Shown here: positions 12,700-23,625 of the stretch, piece after piece
How the letters are laid out: the number at the start of each line of letters is the position of its first letter
How positions within the stretch are numbered: the stretch's first letter is position 1
NCBI GenBank assembly: GCA_964020975.1
Contig: OZ026630.1
Span: 63,053,245 to 63,117,244 of the forward strand
Source of the DNA: Hermodice carunculata
Lineage: Eukaryota; Annelida; Polychaeta; Eunicida; Amphinomidae
Direction: 5' to 3'
Length of the DNA: 64,000 nucleotides
Notes under the pieces: model-generated
Told to the model about the DNA's origin: nothing
Seen by the model: only the letters and a program-made list of their open reading frames with translations
Databases searched by the model: none
Position numbers and translations under genes: made by a program

Positions 12700-14500
12700 A
12701 AATGCAAGTATCATTCAGCTACTGTGACATCCAGTACTACCAGAATATTGAAACATAACCCATCCTTCCATAAGACATGTGTGTCAAGTTTGATGTTAAT
12801 ATGTGAAAGCACACAAAAATTGTGTACACGTATGGGGCATGAAAAGTGAACACACACACATTCATACAAAGAGACAGCATCCTCTCCACCTATGCCGAGA
12901 TGAAAAATTGACTTCAAACCAGACTAGACTGAGATTGCCAACAGCTTGCAATAAAAGTAGTAGTCAGGTAACAGACAGCTGTCTTAGTACAGAAATTTTG
13001 CCATTATGCATGCATTTCTATGATGTAATTGGTCATTTGTTCAATTCCTTGAGTATTAAAAGTTAAACATCACATCCATAAATTCAAAGAAGTTTTTAAA
13101 GTTTGCTGCAATAAGGCAATGATCTCTGAGCAGAGACATTGTAGTGTACACATTCCTAAGATATATTTTCGCAAGTAATGTTAAACTACATTAATTTCTT
13201 AATTTGCCTTGTGTATTAAAACATTACATCCACCTAAGAAATAAATCGAAGACTATTTTCACCTAGCCATGCTCCCTGACACTCTACTCCCTGAAATCAA
13301 ATCAACTACACAAAAGTTCCATGAAAGCAAAACATTTGCATAAACAGTATAGAACTTTTCAGACATACCTTGTAAATTGAAAATGATTGTAGATGGATGT
13401 ACCACACAAAAGCAGTTTCTTTGAGAAGAACAAAGACATTTCTTGACACACATCTTGGAAATTAAATTACCAAGCCTGTAAAGACTGAATCGTAATATTA
13501 CGTATGAGGTACACTTACATCCCGAAAGCCTAATTGCCATCTCTGCTGATGAGAACAATTAGTAAGCGCATTACAATGTACTGCTATATTACTTTATCTT
13601 CATTCTTGCAATGTAACGTAAAAGGAATCTCCCATGCATGCACCAATTTAATCGCCACATCTGATTTTGAGAGCTTGGAGAATCTATGCCTTTAAAAATC
13701 TTGGTCAATTATATAAACTACTGGGTTACATGTACAGTTCATATCATGAAATAATTCGCCATACATGTACATGTAAATATTTTTATCATTCTGTGAAATG
13801 ATCAAGAATATTCAATCTTTCATGAAATTTTCATGTTAATTGTACGTTAAATGTTTGTTTATATTTTTAGGAAATTTGATTAATTAAACACTTTCACATT
13901 CTTACTCCAACATACAAACATGTGCATACATGTGAAGCTCTCAATTTTCAATCACATGACTGCAGCTCACACTGGTCAGTTTCTGACTTCCAATTCAATA
14001 TAAACAAATAATTTTTCCTTCAAACAAATCAATGATGCAACTCAGCCTTAAAATAATAGTTCTGAACCCAACAACAAAGGGAAAAAAACATTCTTTTAAT
14101 AAAGGATCATCTCTTTTCATTGCCTGCTGAGCATAATTTCAGGCCTTTGACTACCTATGGTTCTACAAGGTCACCAGTCAATATGTTAATAAGTACAAGT
14201 GTGGAAGCCAGTTTAGAAGGCAAGAGTTTTGACTGTGAGGCTGAAAAGTCCATATGTGGTAAATACACAATGTATGTATTTATTATTGTGGTTACAATTA
14301 TTGAAAATTACCAGATAGTCTCCACTGTCTGCTTTATCAAGTACAACCCATGCATGGAAGGCCACACAGAGGAGGCAAAAGGCTCTTGACCAGTGCAAAA
14401 TACCTATTGCAACACTTTGGATTTATCAAAAGCCTCTGACACTTTGAACCATCAGACTCTTCCTTAAACAATACAAAAAACAAACAAACAAAAAGAAAAA
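12700..14500. other. No gene recognised
   Basis: AT-rich sequence with only short frames. An A-rich stretch (14464-14514) immediately precedes the family X head at 14512. Confidence 0.45.
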
Positions 14501-14511
14501 CAAAACAAAAA

Positions 14512-16178
14512 ACCAAGGGGCCCATTGGGCCTAATGCTCTGCTGGCACCATGGCTATATGGCACCTCTTCCTTTCAAAGTTGCAAGTCCTCAAGTGGCTT
14601 CTGAACATATAAGTCTTATGTACATTTAGTGTATAAAAATTCCACCAGATGGCTCTTTGCTCCACATGTAATAATAGCTTATTTGTACAATTCCTGTGAT
14701 GGATATTGTTGCATGTGCCAAAACAACAATGAGTGAGTCCTTAACTTTGTGTCCTCCGTGACCTTGGGACAGAATATCAAGGTCAAAAATACATCAAGGT
14801 CACTGATATTATATATAATTCTAGCTTTGGACATTGTCTATATATCCGATAAATTTTGCAAGTTTAATCCAATTACTTTTCAAGATATGGAATTATATAT
14901 CTTAAAAATCACTTTGGCTCATAATTTACACCAAATTATAGGTGGCACCACTAGTATCAGCAGCAACTTAGATTTTGACCTCCCCCACAATCCCACTAAA
15001 TTCCGTGAAGATCTGCTAAAAATTACAGATGCTAGAGTGTTCACAAGATTTTTATATTTTGACCCCTACATTACATAATACTGTAGGTGGTGCCACCAAT
15101 ATCGAAATAAACCTAGATTTTAATACAACCTATAAGTTCTGAAAGTTATTTAGGGTTAACTTGAAAACTGTGCAAGGTATTGCAGTCACAAGATTTTCAC
15201 ATTTTGACCTGTATATTACATAATACTATAGGTGGTGCCACCAACATTGTGCTTGACACAGATTTTTATACACTTTATGACTCCTAAATGTTATATTGGC
15301 CTATCTCAAAAATTGTGGGGTGCAGAGTATTCACAAGATGACCGCTATAGTCAAATTGGCCATTTGACCTTGACCTTCAACTTCGATTTAAAAAATTGTT
15401 ACTTGTTCAAGATATGCACCCCACATCCAGCTTTCCATGTATAGTCTGTTTGTTCAAATTGGTCATAACTTTTTGAGTTCTTGAAGAAAAATAATAAACT
15501 TGAACAAGCGCCAAACTCCATAATTACCAGGTCAAAGTGACCCAAAAAGTAGGTCACCAAGTACAGTTTTATGTATACTGTAATCCAGTGCTATTTTGTC
15601 TGGAGGCTCAATTTTCTTTGCCATTGATGTCCAAGCTACACCCAGCCATTACAAAATCAACTTTTCAGGCATGGTGACCTTACGAAAATATGTCAAGGTC
15701 ACTGATATTATGTAACATTCTAGCATTGGCCATTGTCTATATATGATATAAATTTGGCAAGTCGAATCCAGTTTCTCTTTCAAATATGGAATTTTCAATC
15801 TTAAAACACATTTTAGCTCATAATTTCCATCAAATTATAGGTGGTGCCACCAGTATCATTAGTAACTTAGACTTTGACCTCCCACAAAGTCCCACCAAAT
15901 TTGGTAAAGATCCATCAAAAAATTAAAAACGCTAGCATGTTCACAAGATTTTCACATTTGACCCGTATTACGTAATATTGTAGGTGGCACCACCAATATC
16001 GAAAGGAACCTAGATTTTCAAACACCCTATCAGTCCTGAAAGTTACATAGGGCTAACTTCAAAACTTTTCAAGTTATCAAGCTCATGAACCAAAAGTTTA
16101 TGGATGGATGGATGGACAGAGAGACAGACATGAGTGATGCTATAAGCTCAGCGATGTTAGGTCAGCAGAGCTAAAAAA
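14512..16178 (+). mobile_element. Family X repeat, copy 2 (most complete)
   Basis: The head has a GGGGCCCATTGGGCC palindrome and GCTCTGCTGGC at 14536-14546. The 3' end is GTCAGCAGAGCTAAAAA at 16161-16178, preceded by a short GGAT/GACA-rich microsatellite (about 16096-16130). The head motif and the tail motif are inverted relative to each other, so the element has subterminal inverted repeats. The body is internally duplicated: 14795-15110 and 15680-16020 share AAGGTCACTGATATTAT, CATTGTCTATATAT, ACTTAGATTTTGACCTCCC and GGTGGCACCACCAATAT-like strings. It encodes nothing recognisable. Confidence 0.8.
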
Positions 16179-16898
16179 ATAACAGGAAGGGTCTGGCATT
16201 TCTGGTATATTCCTTCATTGCCTTAAAAATTATTTTATGAACAAACCCCAGAATGTTCAAATTTGTAATGTTTGTTCAAAGCCCCTGACTATCAATCACC
16301 AGAGGTGTTCCACAAGGATCAATGTGTTAACCTCTTCATTTTATATCAATATTTAAGATGTGCACTTTGTTTTTACGAAACTTGACCCTTTACATGTACT
16401 TTACAATGTTACTACAACACTTGTAAGTTCTCCATGTTACTTGATAGATTTCGGACAGACAGCCTTATTATTTATATTTCTTTGTGGTAAATTTGCCCTC
16501 TGGATGCTAACAAAAAAATTAATTCTAGGTAGGACTTAATAATATGTGATGGTGGTCTTTAGTAAGGGCTTAGTTCATGTAACAAATGGGGAGAACTGTA
16601 ATTCATAATAACTTATAATATATTGTACAATATATTGGCAATAAATGAACTAACCATTAACAAACCAAAACCAAAATTTATTTGTCATTTTATTTGACAG
16701 CAATCAATAATAAAACCCATAAAATCTTGAACATTTCCCTGAAAAAGTCAACCAATTTAGTTTTCTTGATTTATTCATTCAGGGACACTTAGACTGGAAT
16801 TCTTCAAATGAGAAAAATTGAAAATATGTTTGCCTGAATCATTGAAAGTGGCTTTAATGATATGTACCCCTGTAGTACTACCTCAGTTGAATTACTCT

Positions 16899-17145
16899 AT
16901 TGTCACTACGGGGAATCAAGACTGTATTTTCATGGTTTAAAAAAAGATAACACATCTGATCTGCAAAAGTACATTTACTATATATAAGATAACTTTTATA
17001 TCGAAAAATCTTTTTTAAATCAAGTGTTCAAAGTTGCCCCCTGTTCAAAGAAGCCCCGGTTGATGGTATATTGTCACTTCAGGGAATCAAGACTGTATTT
17101 CCATGCTTTAAAAAAAGGCAATGCATCTGCTCTGCAAAAGAACAC
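16899..17145 (+). repeat. Direct repeat pair of ~75 bp
   Basis: The string GGGAATCAAGACTGTATTT, with its neighbours, occurs near 16911 and again near 17082. Both copies are followed by a TGGTTTAAAAAAAG-like run and ATCTGCTCTGCAAAAG. The copies are about 170 bases apart and have diverged. Nature unknown. Confidence 0.6.
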
Positions 17146-17939
17146 TTTAAGTTACCATGCAGAGTGATTTGTTTTTATAAAGACTAAGTGCCAGACACCA
17201 TTAAACAGAAGCTTTCAAAGCCTACTTTGGATACATAAAGGATCAAGTGCCCCAATATTGTCAGCTTATGTTTAGTGTCACTGACCCCTCTCATTCCTAT
17301 CCAACTCAATCTACCAATAATTGTCATGTATTTATTGTGGAAACAGAAAAGAATATTATATGAAGTATTGCATTCGGTATCTATAGAAAAATGCTTATTC
17401 TTTTGTATGACACAGTTTAAGTTGTATCAATTGATTTATTCCATTTCTTTGTACTATGAATTCTTTGGAATTTTCTGTCACCCAGTTAATATTACTTTAC
17501 AGGAGTCCCCAGCAATAGCAGATAGCATATCCATTGTTACATTGTTGTTTACGAGTTAATGATTAAGATTGACCATCACCCAAACCCCTGTAATCCAAAC
17601 ATACATGTATGTACAGTATACCTGAAAGTAGGCACATCTCATATTGTAAGTTACAAAAGCATGCATGAAAGACTATTTGACATGCTGTCAAATAGGCTCT
17701 AACAAAGGACCTACATATATTTGCATATCTTGTCAACATTTCATAACTCAAAATAGGAAGATTTTTGCAATTTTGAAAAATCTATGGGGGACATTTGTAT
17801 TTTTTACAAAGAATATAATACAAAATACCAAATTTTCATGGGGGGCATTGTGCCAAATTTGCATAATTTTGCGTGTAAACTTAAAAAATTTGGATAAAAA
17901 AGTGGGGGACCCCCACCTTATGGGGGAGACTTGACAGGC

Positions 17940-18480
17940 ATGTATTCGAAAGACTCCGCTGCCTAAAACTTACAGATCAAATATCATTGAATCAAATATC
18001 ATTGAATCAGGCTGTTTAAGTTTTTTAAAGCCATTCACAGACTAGCACTGGAGTATATGTACAGACCTCTCTTGTGTACAGGAAAAACACCAAACAGTAA
18101 CATGGTCCTCAGTAACACAACAAGTAACATGTTCCTGAACCAACATTTGAACTGTACAGACAATCCTTTAGATACTCAGGCCTATGGTTATGGAACATAC
18201 CAAAAGGTATTAGTTCAAATGCTAGAAAAGCTTCATTAGGAAACATAGACAATCCATTAGATACTCAGGCCTATGGTTATGGAACATACCAAAAGGTATT
18301 AGTTCAAATGCCAGAAAAGCTTCATTAGGAAACATCTTATGTGTTCCTGAGTATCAAATTTCAGGGTTTTTAGTGCACAGCTTACTCACTACCAGCTTTA
18401 CCTCATAGAACAAGGCAACTATTTTAAAATGGAAATTTTCATCTGTCAGCAAGCATGATCGACTCTTAAGTAATGTTTTT
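17940..18480 (+). pseudogene. LINE ORF2 C-terminal fragment with internal duplication
   Basis: Translation in shifting frames gives pieces such as FKAIHRLALEYMYRPLL and RYSGLWLWNIPKGI. They match the usual end of CR1/jockey-type LINE proteins (a helix ending in ...P.Y, then an R...W N.hP motif). No RT or endonuclease core remains. The copy is decayed and contains an 89-bp tandem duplication (18159-18336). Clade assignment is uncertain. Confidence 0.55.
18159..18336 (+). repeat. 89-bp tandem duplication
   Basis: Two units, 18159-18247 and 18248-18336, differ at only about two positions (ctt/cat and gctag/gccag). The duplication is much younger than the LINE fragment that contains it. Confidence 0.9.
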
Positions 18481-18624
18481 AATTTTTAACTGTATTTTGT
18501 ATATTTACCTCGACTAACCTGCCTTGCCTAAATTAGAGGGCCCTGGCGGAGGTCACCTGATGTTGTTAACCAGGTTATGTACCCTCAATAAATACATTTT
18601 GCTAATTCATTCTACCTACAGACC

Positions 18625-18665
18625 TACCTGCCTGCCTGCCTGCCTGCCTGCCTACCTACCTATGT
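18625..18665. repeat. (CCTG)n / (CCTA)n microsatellite
   Basis: A short run of CCTG units with CCTA variants at both ends. Confidence 0.85.
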
Positions 18666-19834
18666 ACCTATCATATTGAATAAAAATGCTCCAAGACCGC
18701 AGTTTTATTTGAAATTTGAAAAAAAAAAAAAACACAAATCACAGCAATCTCGGAGGTATACAAACATGTACATGTATACTAAGGCAGACTAAACAGACCA
18801 GAAAATTGACCGTTGCCTGCTTGGTAAGTTCACCAAGTGCCTGCAATTTCTTTGGAGGCAGAAGAGATGGCAAAATTCAACAGCCACTTGAGTCAGTTAA
18901 ACAGGCAATAGAATCTATGGTGGGTTTGGTATACTTCATGACCTATGTGTGTATGTGTGATTGTTTTCGTTTCAGTTCTGGGTGTGTGGGTGGATGAGGG
19001 TACCACAGCATATTGTTTGTGCATGGAGCATCACATGGGTGGAGTGATACAGGTGATCTGCGTGCTGATACACCATCCCTTTGATGTAGAGTCTTTGATG
19101 AAATGTATCAGTTGACAGTGGACCTGTAGGTCTGTGTGTACAGTACCGACGACATTCAATCCACCATACCTGTACTTGCACTTGCCACAACATAGTGCTG
19201 CAATACAACATTAGTCTGAAGTTGGCTGTTTTAGGTTCAGAGTATAAGAAAAGTATAACAATATGTTATTCTTGCACTGGGTTTTTCTATCTCATTTTAA
19301 AAGATTTTATCTAAACTCTTTTTATCCTCCTTAACAATATTTTCTATCAACAAGCTATTAAACGAAAGATTGAAAAGCATGACATCTGAAATCTGGATCC
19401 TCTTGGCTTGTCTTCAAGAGAGATACACAAGTATATAATTTACAGAAATAATCAACAGACCAGTCTTGCCTGCTAGAGACAGACTCAGTTATGTGGGCGA
19501 CAGATTGTTAGCCCCTCTACAGCCCACTGTCCACACAAGTGAGTCTGTCTTAAGTAGCAAGTACCAGCCTTGTCCAGATTAATTAACTTATATTTACAGA
19601 TGAGAACTCAGGATTGAGTCAGACTGACCATGCAGGCACATTTGTACAAATAGGCGCAACACGGCCACCTCCTCTGCACAGCTCCGAAGAGAACAAAAAA
19701 CAAACTAGAAAAGATTTGCTTCACAGCAAATCTGTGGTACCTTCAAAATGAGAACAGTTTGAAATGCTACACTTTGCCTTTGTTCAACATAACCTGAATA
19801 TTATTTTTTTTTTTTTTCCTCTTTCACCACTAGT

Positions 19835-20075
19835 CTGGTGGCGATTTATTGATGACATATTCTGTATATGGACTCACTCCGAAGAAGAATTAACAGATTT
19901 TGTCACTTTTCTGAATTCTTGTCATCCGACAATCAAATTCACATGCAATCGGTCAAAAAGTGAAATCAATTTTCTAGACACAACTGTGAAAATTGACTCA
20001 CAACATAGAGCATACACCACGCTCTATGTTAAACCCACAGACACCCACAGACACCCACACCTACCTACACTTTAG
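19835..20075 (+). pseudogene. Penelope-like reverse transcriptase, C-terminal portion
   Basis: This frame carries WWRFIDDIFCIW, the catalytic palm motif in which the two Asp residues bind metal. It is followed by ELTDFVTFLNSCHPTIKFT and EINFLDTTVKI, which match the motif C to motif E region of Penelope-like RTs. Everything N-terminal to the palm motif is absent. In intact elements this enzyme copies the element RNA at a nicked target, in the nucleus. The remnant cannot do so. The endonuclease region follows on the same strand. Confidence 0.85.
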
Positions 20076-20269
20076 GTCAGCCCATCCCAGACACTCCAGA
20101 ACTGGAGGGCTGTATAGTCAACTTCTGCGAATTAAGAGTTTGCAGTAAACCAGAAGAATTTGAAGAGAATTCAAAGAAAATCCTAAAGTACTATGAGAAG
20201 AGAGAATACCCACCTCAAATACTTAGAGAGTCAAAAAGCAAAGTTGACTCAGTCAGCAGAGCAGATCTT

Positions 20270-20968
20270 TTGGCACCAAGCCAAGATGAAGAAAACACTG
20301 ATCAGGAAAACTTTTTCTTAATCACATCAAACAACCCTGCTCTCCCTCCAATTAGACAAATAATCCAACAAAATTGGAGGACTTTAGAAGCCTTTCGTCA
20401 TGCTGAAACAATCTTCAGCAGACCGGTCACCATAGGTTTTAGACGCCCACAAAACCTACGAGACATGCTAGTCCACTCCAGGATTAGACACTCTAATGTT
20501 GAAAGAGAAAATCCAGCAATTTCAGGCAAAAAACAGAAGAATGAATGTAATCGCCAGAATTGCAAATACCGCATTCGGCTGAACACATCAGGAAGTGTCA
20601 CCAGCACAGAAACAAAACGGACATACAAAGTCCCGAGGGGAGGTTGCTGTGAAAGCTCCAACCTAGTGTACCTCCTAACTTGCAAGACCTGTCATAAACA
20701 ATATGTAGGACAGACGCAACGTCCACTGAAGGACAGGTTAAGAGAGCACTTTCATTATATTAATAACAAAGTGACCACCCAACCCCTGGGAAGACACTTT
20801 TCCCAGGAAGGACATGATGGACTGAACATTGAAGCCCATATCCTAGAATACATCCCGACTCCTCCGAGACAAGCCCGCACCAGAGAGCTGCGACTAACTC
20901 AGGAGACGCATTGGATGCACCAACTACGCTCGATTGAGCCATTCAGCCTCAATATCATGGGAAAGTGA
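20270..20968 (+). CDS. GIY-YIG endonuclease region of a Penelope-like element
   Basis: An open frame of about 230 codons; the frame is also open upstream, so 20270 is not a true start (the codon there is TTG). The GIY-YIG core is at residues 131-160: NLVYLLTCKTC, then YVGQTQRPLKDRLREH. It shows the Tyr pair, Gly and catalytic-type Arg of the family, with the Cys pair (C138, C141) between the two Tyr motifs that is typical of Penelope endonucleases. An upstream CNRQNC pair (residues 93-98) and the later H176 and H182 could form the known zinc-binding linker. In the family this domain nicks target DNA to prime reverse transcription. The 3' end of the frame (FSLNIMGK) is followed by a non-coding tail. 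Confidence 0.85.
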   Translation: MAPSQDEENTDQENFFLITSNNPALPPIRQIIQQNWRTLEAFRHAETIFSRPVTIGFRRPQNLRDMLVHSRIRHSNVERENPAISGKKQKNECNRQNCKYRIRLNTSGSVTSTETKRTYKVPRGGCCESSNLVYLLTCKTCHKQYVGQTQRPLKDRLREHFHYINNKVTTQPLGRHFSQEGHDGLNIEAHILEYIPTPPRQARTRELRLTQETHWMHQLRSIEPFSLNIMGK

Positions 20969-21336
20969 GCTCCATTGCTCAGTCTAATACTAAATTTTTA
21001 TTGTCTGAGCTCATTTTCCCAGGCTATGTACCACTCAATTAACACATAAAGTGTTAATTTGAAAAAAAACTGCATATTTAATCACAAGAGAAATGTTCCT
21101 AAATATTTCCATAGTCCCTATCCAGGGCTATTGGAACAACTATTCTGTTGTTCTAATTCTAAACAAACCTAAGATAAGTACTGATTGACCCACAGTCATC
21201 AAACATCTAGGTGTTTCCATATTAGGAAAACACCTATTTTCAAAGAAAAATTCTTTGAATCAACGTAAACAATAGCACGTGTTTTACGTAGCAACTCAAC
21301 GTATATAAACAGGCACACGCAGTTTTTTCAATGGTC

Positions 21337-21393
21337 GGTTTCGTAACTGATGAGGTGAAGAGATCACCGAAACTAGTCTTATGTCGAAAAACC
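21337..21393 (+). ncRNA. Hammerhead ribozyme (Penelope-type, minimal stem III)
   Basis: The conserved core is visible: CTGATGA (21347-21353), GAAA (21369-21372) and the cleavage triplet GTC (21376-21378). Stem II is GGTGA/TCACC around an AGAGA loop (21354-21368). Stem III is only the A-T and C-G pairs closing a two-base TA loop. Stem I pairs CGTAA (21342-21346) with TTATG (21379-21383) and, past an internal loop, GGTTT (21337-21341) with AAACC (21389-21393). Hammerhead motifs with very short stem III are established in Penelope-like elements, where they lie in the terminal repeats. Self-cleavage would occur after 21378. Confidence 0.9.
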
Positions 21394-22344
21394 ACAAAAG
21401 CCTCTTCCATCTACAGTCTAGTCCCGTCAGATTTGCTAACCTAAATATTATGTTTCAGCCTAATTTGCATGAATTAAAATGCTACAACTTTGGTTCTTGG
21501 TTTATTAGATGTGGCCATGCCTAAACTTATAAGCTGAAGTTTGAATGGCACCACTATCTATAATAGTTTTGAAGCTATTCAAGACTTTAATTTTGTGTGT
21601 TTGCCTTATTCCCAGAAATTAAAAGCCTACAATTTTGGTTTATGGTTCATTGGATGCGGTTATGTCACATACCAACAAATTGAAATTAGAATGGCAGCTC
21701 CATGTATAATAATTTTGAAGTTATTCAAGACTTAAATTTTATGAATTCATCTTATTTCCATAAATTAAAGTTGTACAATTTTGGTTCATGGTTCATCGGA
21801 TGTGGCTATGTCACAAACCCACAAACTGAAGTGCATTCTATCTGAAATAGTTTTGAAGCTATTCAAGATTTAAATTTTGCATATTCACCTAATTTGTAAA
21901 TTAAAATCGTACAACTTTGCTTCATGGTTCATTGGATGCAGCTTTACCACAAACTTATAAATTGAAGACGGAATGGCATCTCTATGATTGTCTAATAGAT
22001 TTGTAGATATTCAACTTTCAAATTTTTCAATGTCCCTAATCAGCATGATTTTAAACTCTACAACTTTAATTTACTCTCCATTATATTGACAGGTGTCACA
22101 AACATTTATTTGCAAATTAAAATTGTGTGTCTTTCTGCAATGGTTGGAAGATATGGAGCTTTTGAAGTTTTACTTGCCCCTAATTTGCATAATTTTAAAC
22201 ATGATGACTATTCCAAATGATATGCACAATTTCACAGGTAGGTCAGTCACCATGGCAAGTTTTGTGGGTTTTGAAATGATATAGTGTCCAAATTAAAGTT
22301 CCAGACAAATTTGGTCATAAAGAAGAGAGAAATAAAGAACTAAA

Positions 22345-23403
22345 AAAGAATATTTGCTAAACAGCAATTCTATCCGAGTGCCCTCAAAATGAGAACAGTT
22401 TGAAATGCTACATTTTGCCCTTGTTCAACATAAATAATATAAATTCTGGGTATTAGCCCAATGTGCATAAATTAAAATGCTACAACTTTTGATTCTTGGT
22501 TCATTGGATGTGGCCATGTCACAAACTTATAAACTGAGGTTTGGATGACATCCCTATCTAAAATAGTTTTGAAGTTGTTCAAGATTTCAAGATTTTAATT
22601 TTGTGTAGTTGCCTGATTTCCATATTTAAAAAGCTTACAAAAACTTTGGTTCATGGTTCATTGGTTGTGGTCATTTCATAAACCTAAATTGAAGTTGGAA
22701 TGGCATCTCTATCTATAATAATTTTGAAGATATTCAAGATTTAAATTTTGTGTATTCACCCAATTTGCATAAATTCAAATCCTGCAATTTTGGTTCATAG
22801 TTCACTGGATGCGCCTATAGCAGAAACCTAAACACGGAAGTTAAAATTGCATCTCTATCTATAATGTTTTTGAGGATATTCAAGATTTAAATTTTAGGTA
22901 ATCATCTAATTTGCATAAATTCAAATTCTACAAGTTTGGTTCATGATTCATTGGATGCACCTTTATCACAAACCTATATATTGAACTAGGAATGGCATCT
23001 CTATCTATAATAGGTTTAAAGATATTCAAGATTTAAATTTTCAAAGTGCCTGAATTAGCATAATTTAAAATTTTACAACTTTTGTTTACTATCCATTAGA
23101 TTGGCACATGTCACAAACCTATATGCTGAATTTTGAATTTTGTATCTATCTATAATAGTTTTGAAGATATGGAGCTTTCAAAATTTTAATTGCCCCTAAT
23201 TAGCATAATTTTGAACATCATGACTTTTCCAAATCAGAGAGACAACTTCCCCACTAGGTGTATTACCATGCCAAGTTGAAACTGTAGTTTGCATGGTGTC
23301 AGAGAAAAGCTCCGGACAAATTTGATGGAAAGAAGAAGAAGAAAGAAAGAAGGAAAGAAATAACTTTGCAAAAACAATATGTCTGGGTTGGCACCCAGAC
23401 ATA
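22345..23403 (+). mobile_element. Family Z element, copy C2 (complete layout)
   Basis: The head has a weakened hairpin (ATTTGCT / AGCAATTCT), then CCCTCAAAATGAGAACAG and TGAAATGCTACATTTTGCC, matching copy C1. About five core units follow, then GGTGTCAGAGAAAAGCTCCG, GACAAATTTG, a polypurine stretch, and the 3' hairpin with arms GTCTGGGT (23381-23388) and ACCCAGAC (23393-23400). It lies directly behind copy C1 in the same orientation. Non-coding. Confidence 0.8.
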
Positions 23404-23625
23404 ATTCAAAGCTTTAACAGTGAAATGAATTTATCAGTGGGTCATCTACATGAAACCTTCAAGCATGTTTTGAAGCTATAAATTCCCGGAGACCCATTTT
23501 TGTGATGGCAGCTGCTTGTCTTTATCTTATATTCCGTAAAGAAAACCCACCAGAATATGTTAAAATTTACATCATGGAAATTGAACAGTCACAAACTATG
23601 TAAATTCTCTGCGTTTCCCACAGTG

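Larger units (their letters stand above)
19805..21438 (+). mobile_element. Penelope-like element, 5' truncated, with GIY-YIG endonuclease and hammerhead ribozyme
   Basis: In order it holds: the C-terminal part of a reverse transcriptase with the palm signature RFIDDIFCIW, a linker, a GIY-YIG endonuclease region ending at 20968, a 3' non-coding tail and a hammerhead ribozyme at 21337-21393. RT plus GIY-YIG is diagnostic of endonuclease-bearing Penelope-like elements. The flanks ACCTGAATATTAT (19792-19804) and ACCTAAATATTAT (21439-21451) look like a 13-base target duplication with one difference. It lies inside family Z copy C1, so it is younger than that element. The front of the RT is missing and the coding part is interrupted about once; it cannot move by itself. 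Confidence 0.9.
19712..22340 (+). mobile_element. Family Z element, copy C1, split by a Penelope-like element
   Basis: The head is a hairpin with arms AGATTTGCT (19712-19720) and AGCAAATCT (19725-19733). It is followed by CTTCAAAATGAGAACAGTTT and AAATGCTACACTTTGCC. The core units resume at about 21452 and run with a ~145-bp period (CTACAACTTT-type strings near 21481, 21627, 21770, 21908 and 22058). The 3' segment has GGCAAGTTTTGTGGGTTTTG, CCAGACAAATTTGGT and a short polypurine run. The terminal hairpin is absent because a second Z element begins directly. The interval 19805-21438 is foreign. Confidence 0.8.

Noticed and set aside
21452-23180. Regular ~145-bp repeats that might suggest a CRISPR-like array
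   Set aside because: Units are whole diverged copies without constant repeats and unique spacers; they are transposon core repeats in an animal genome.
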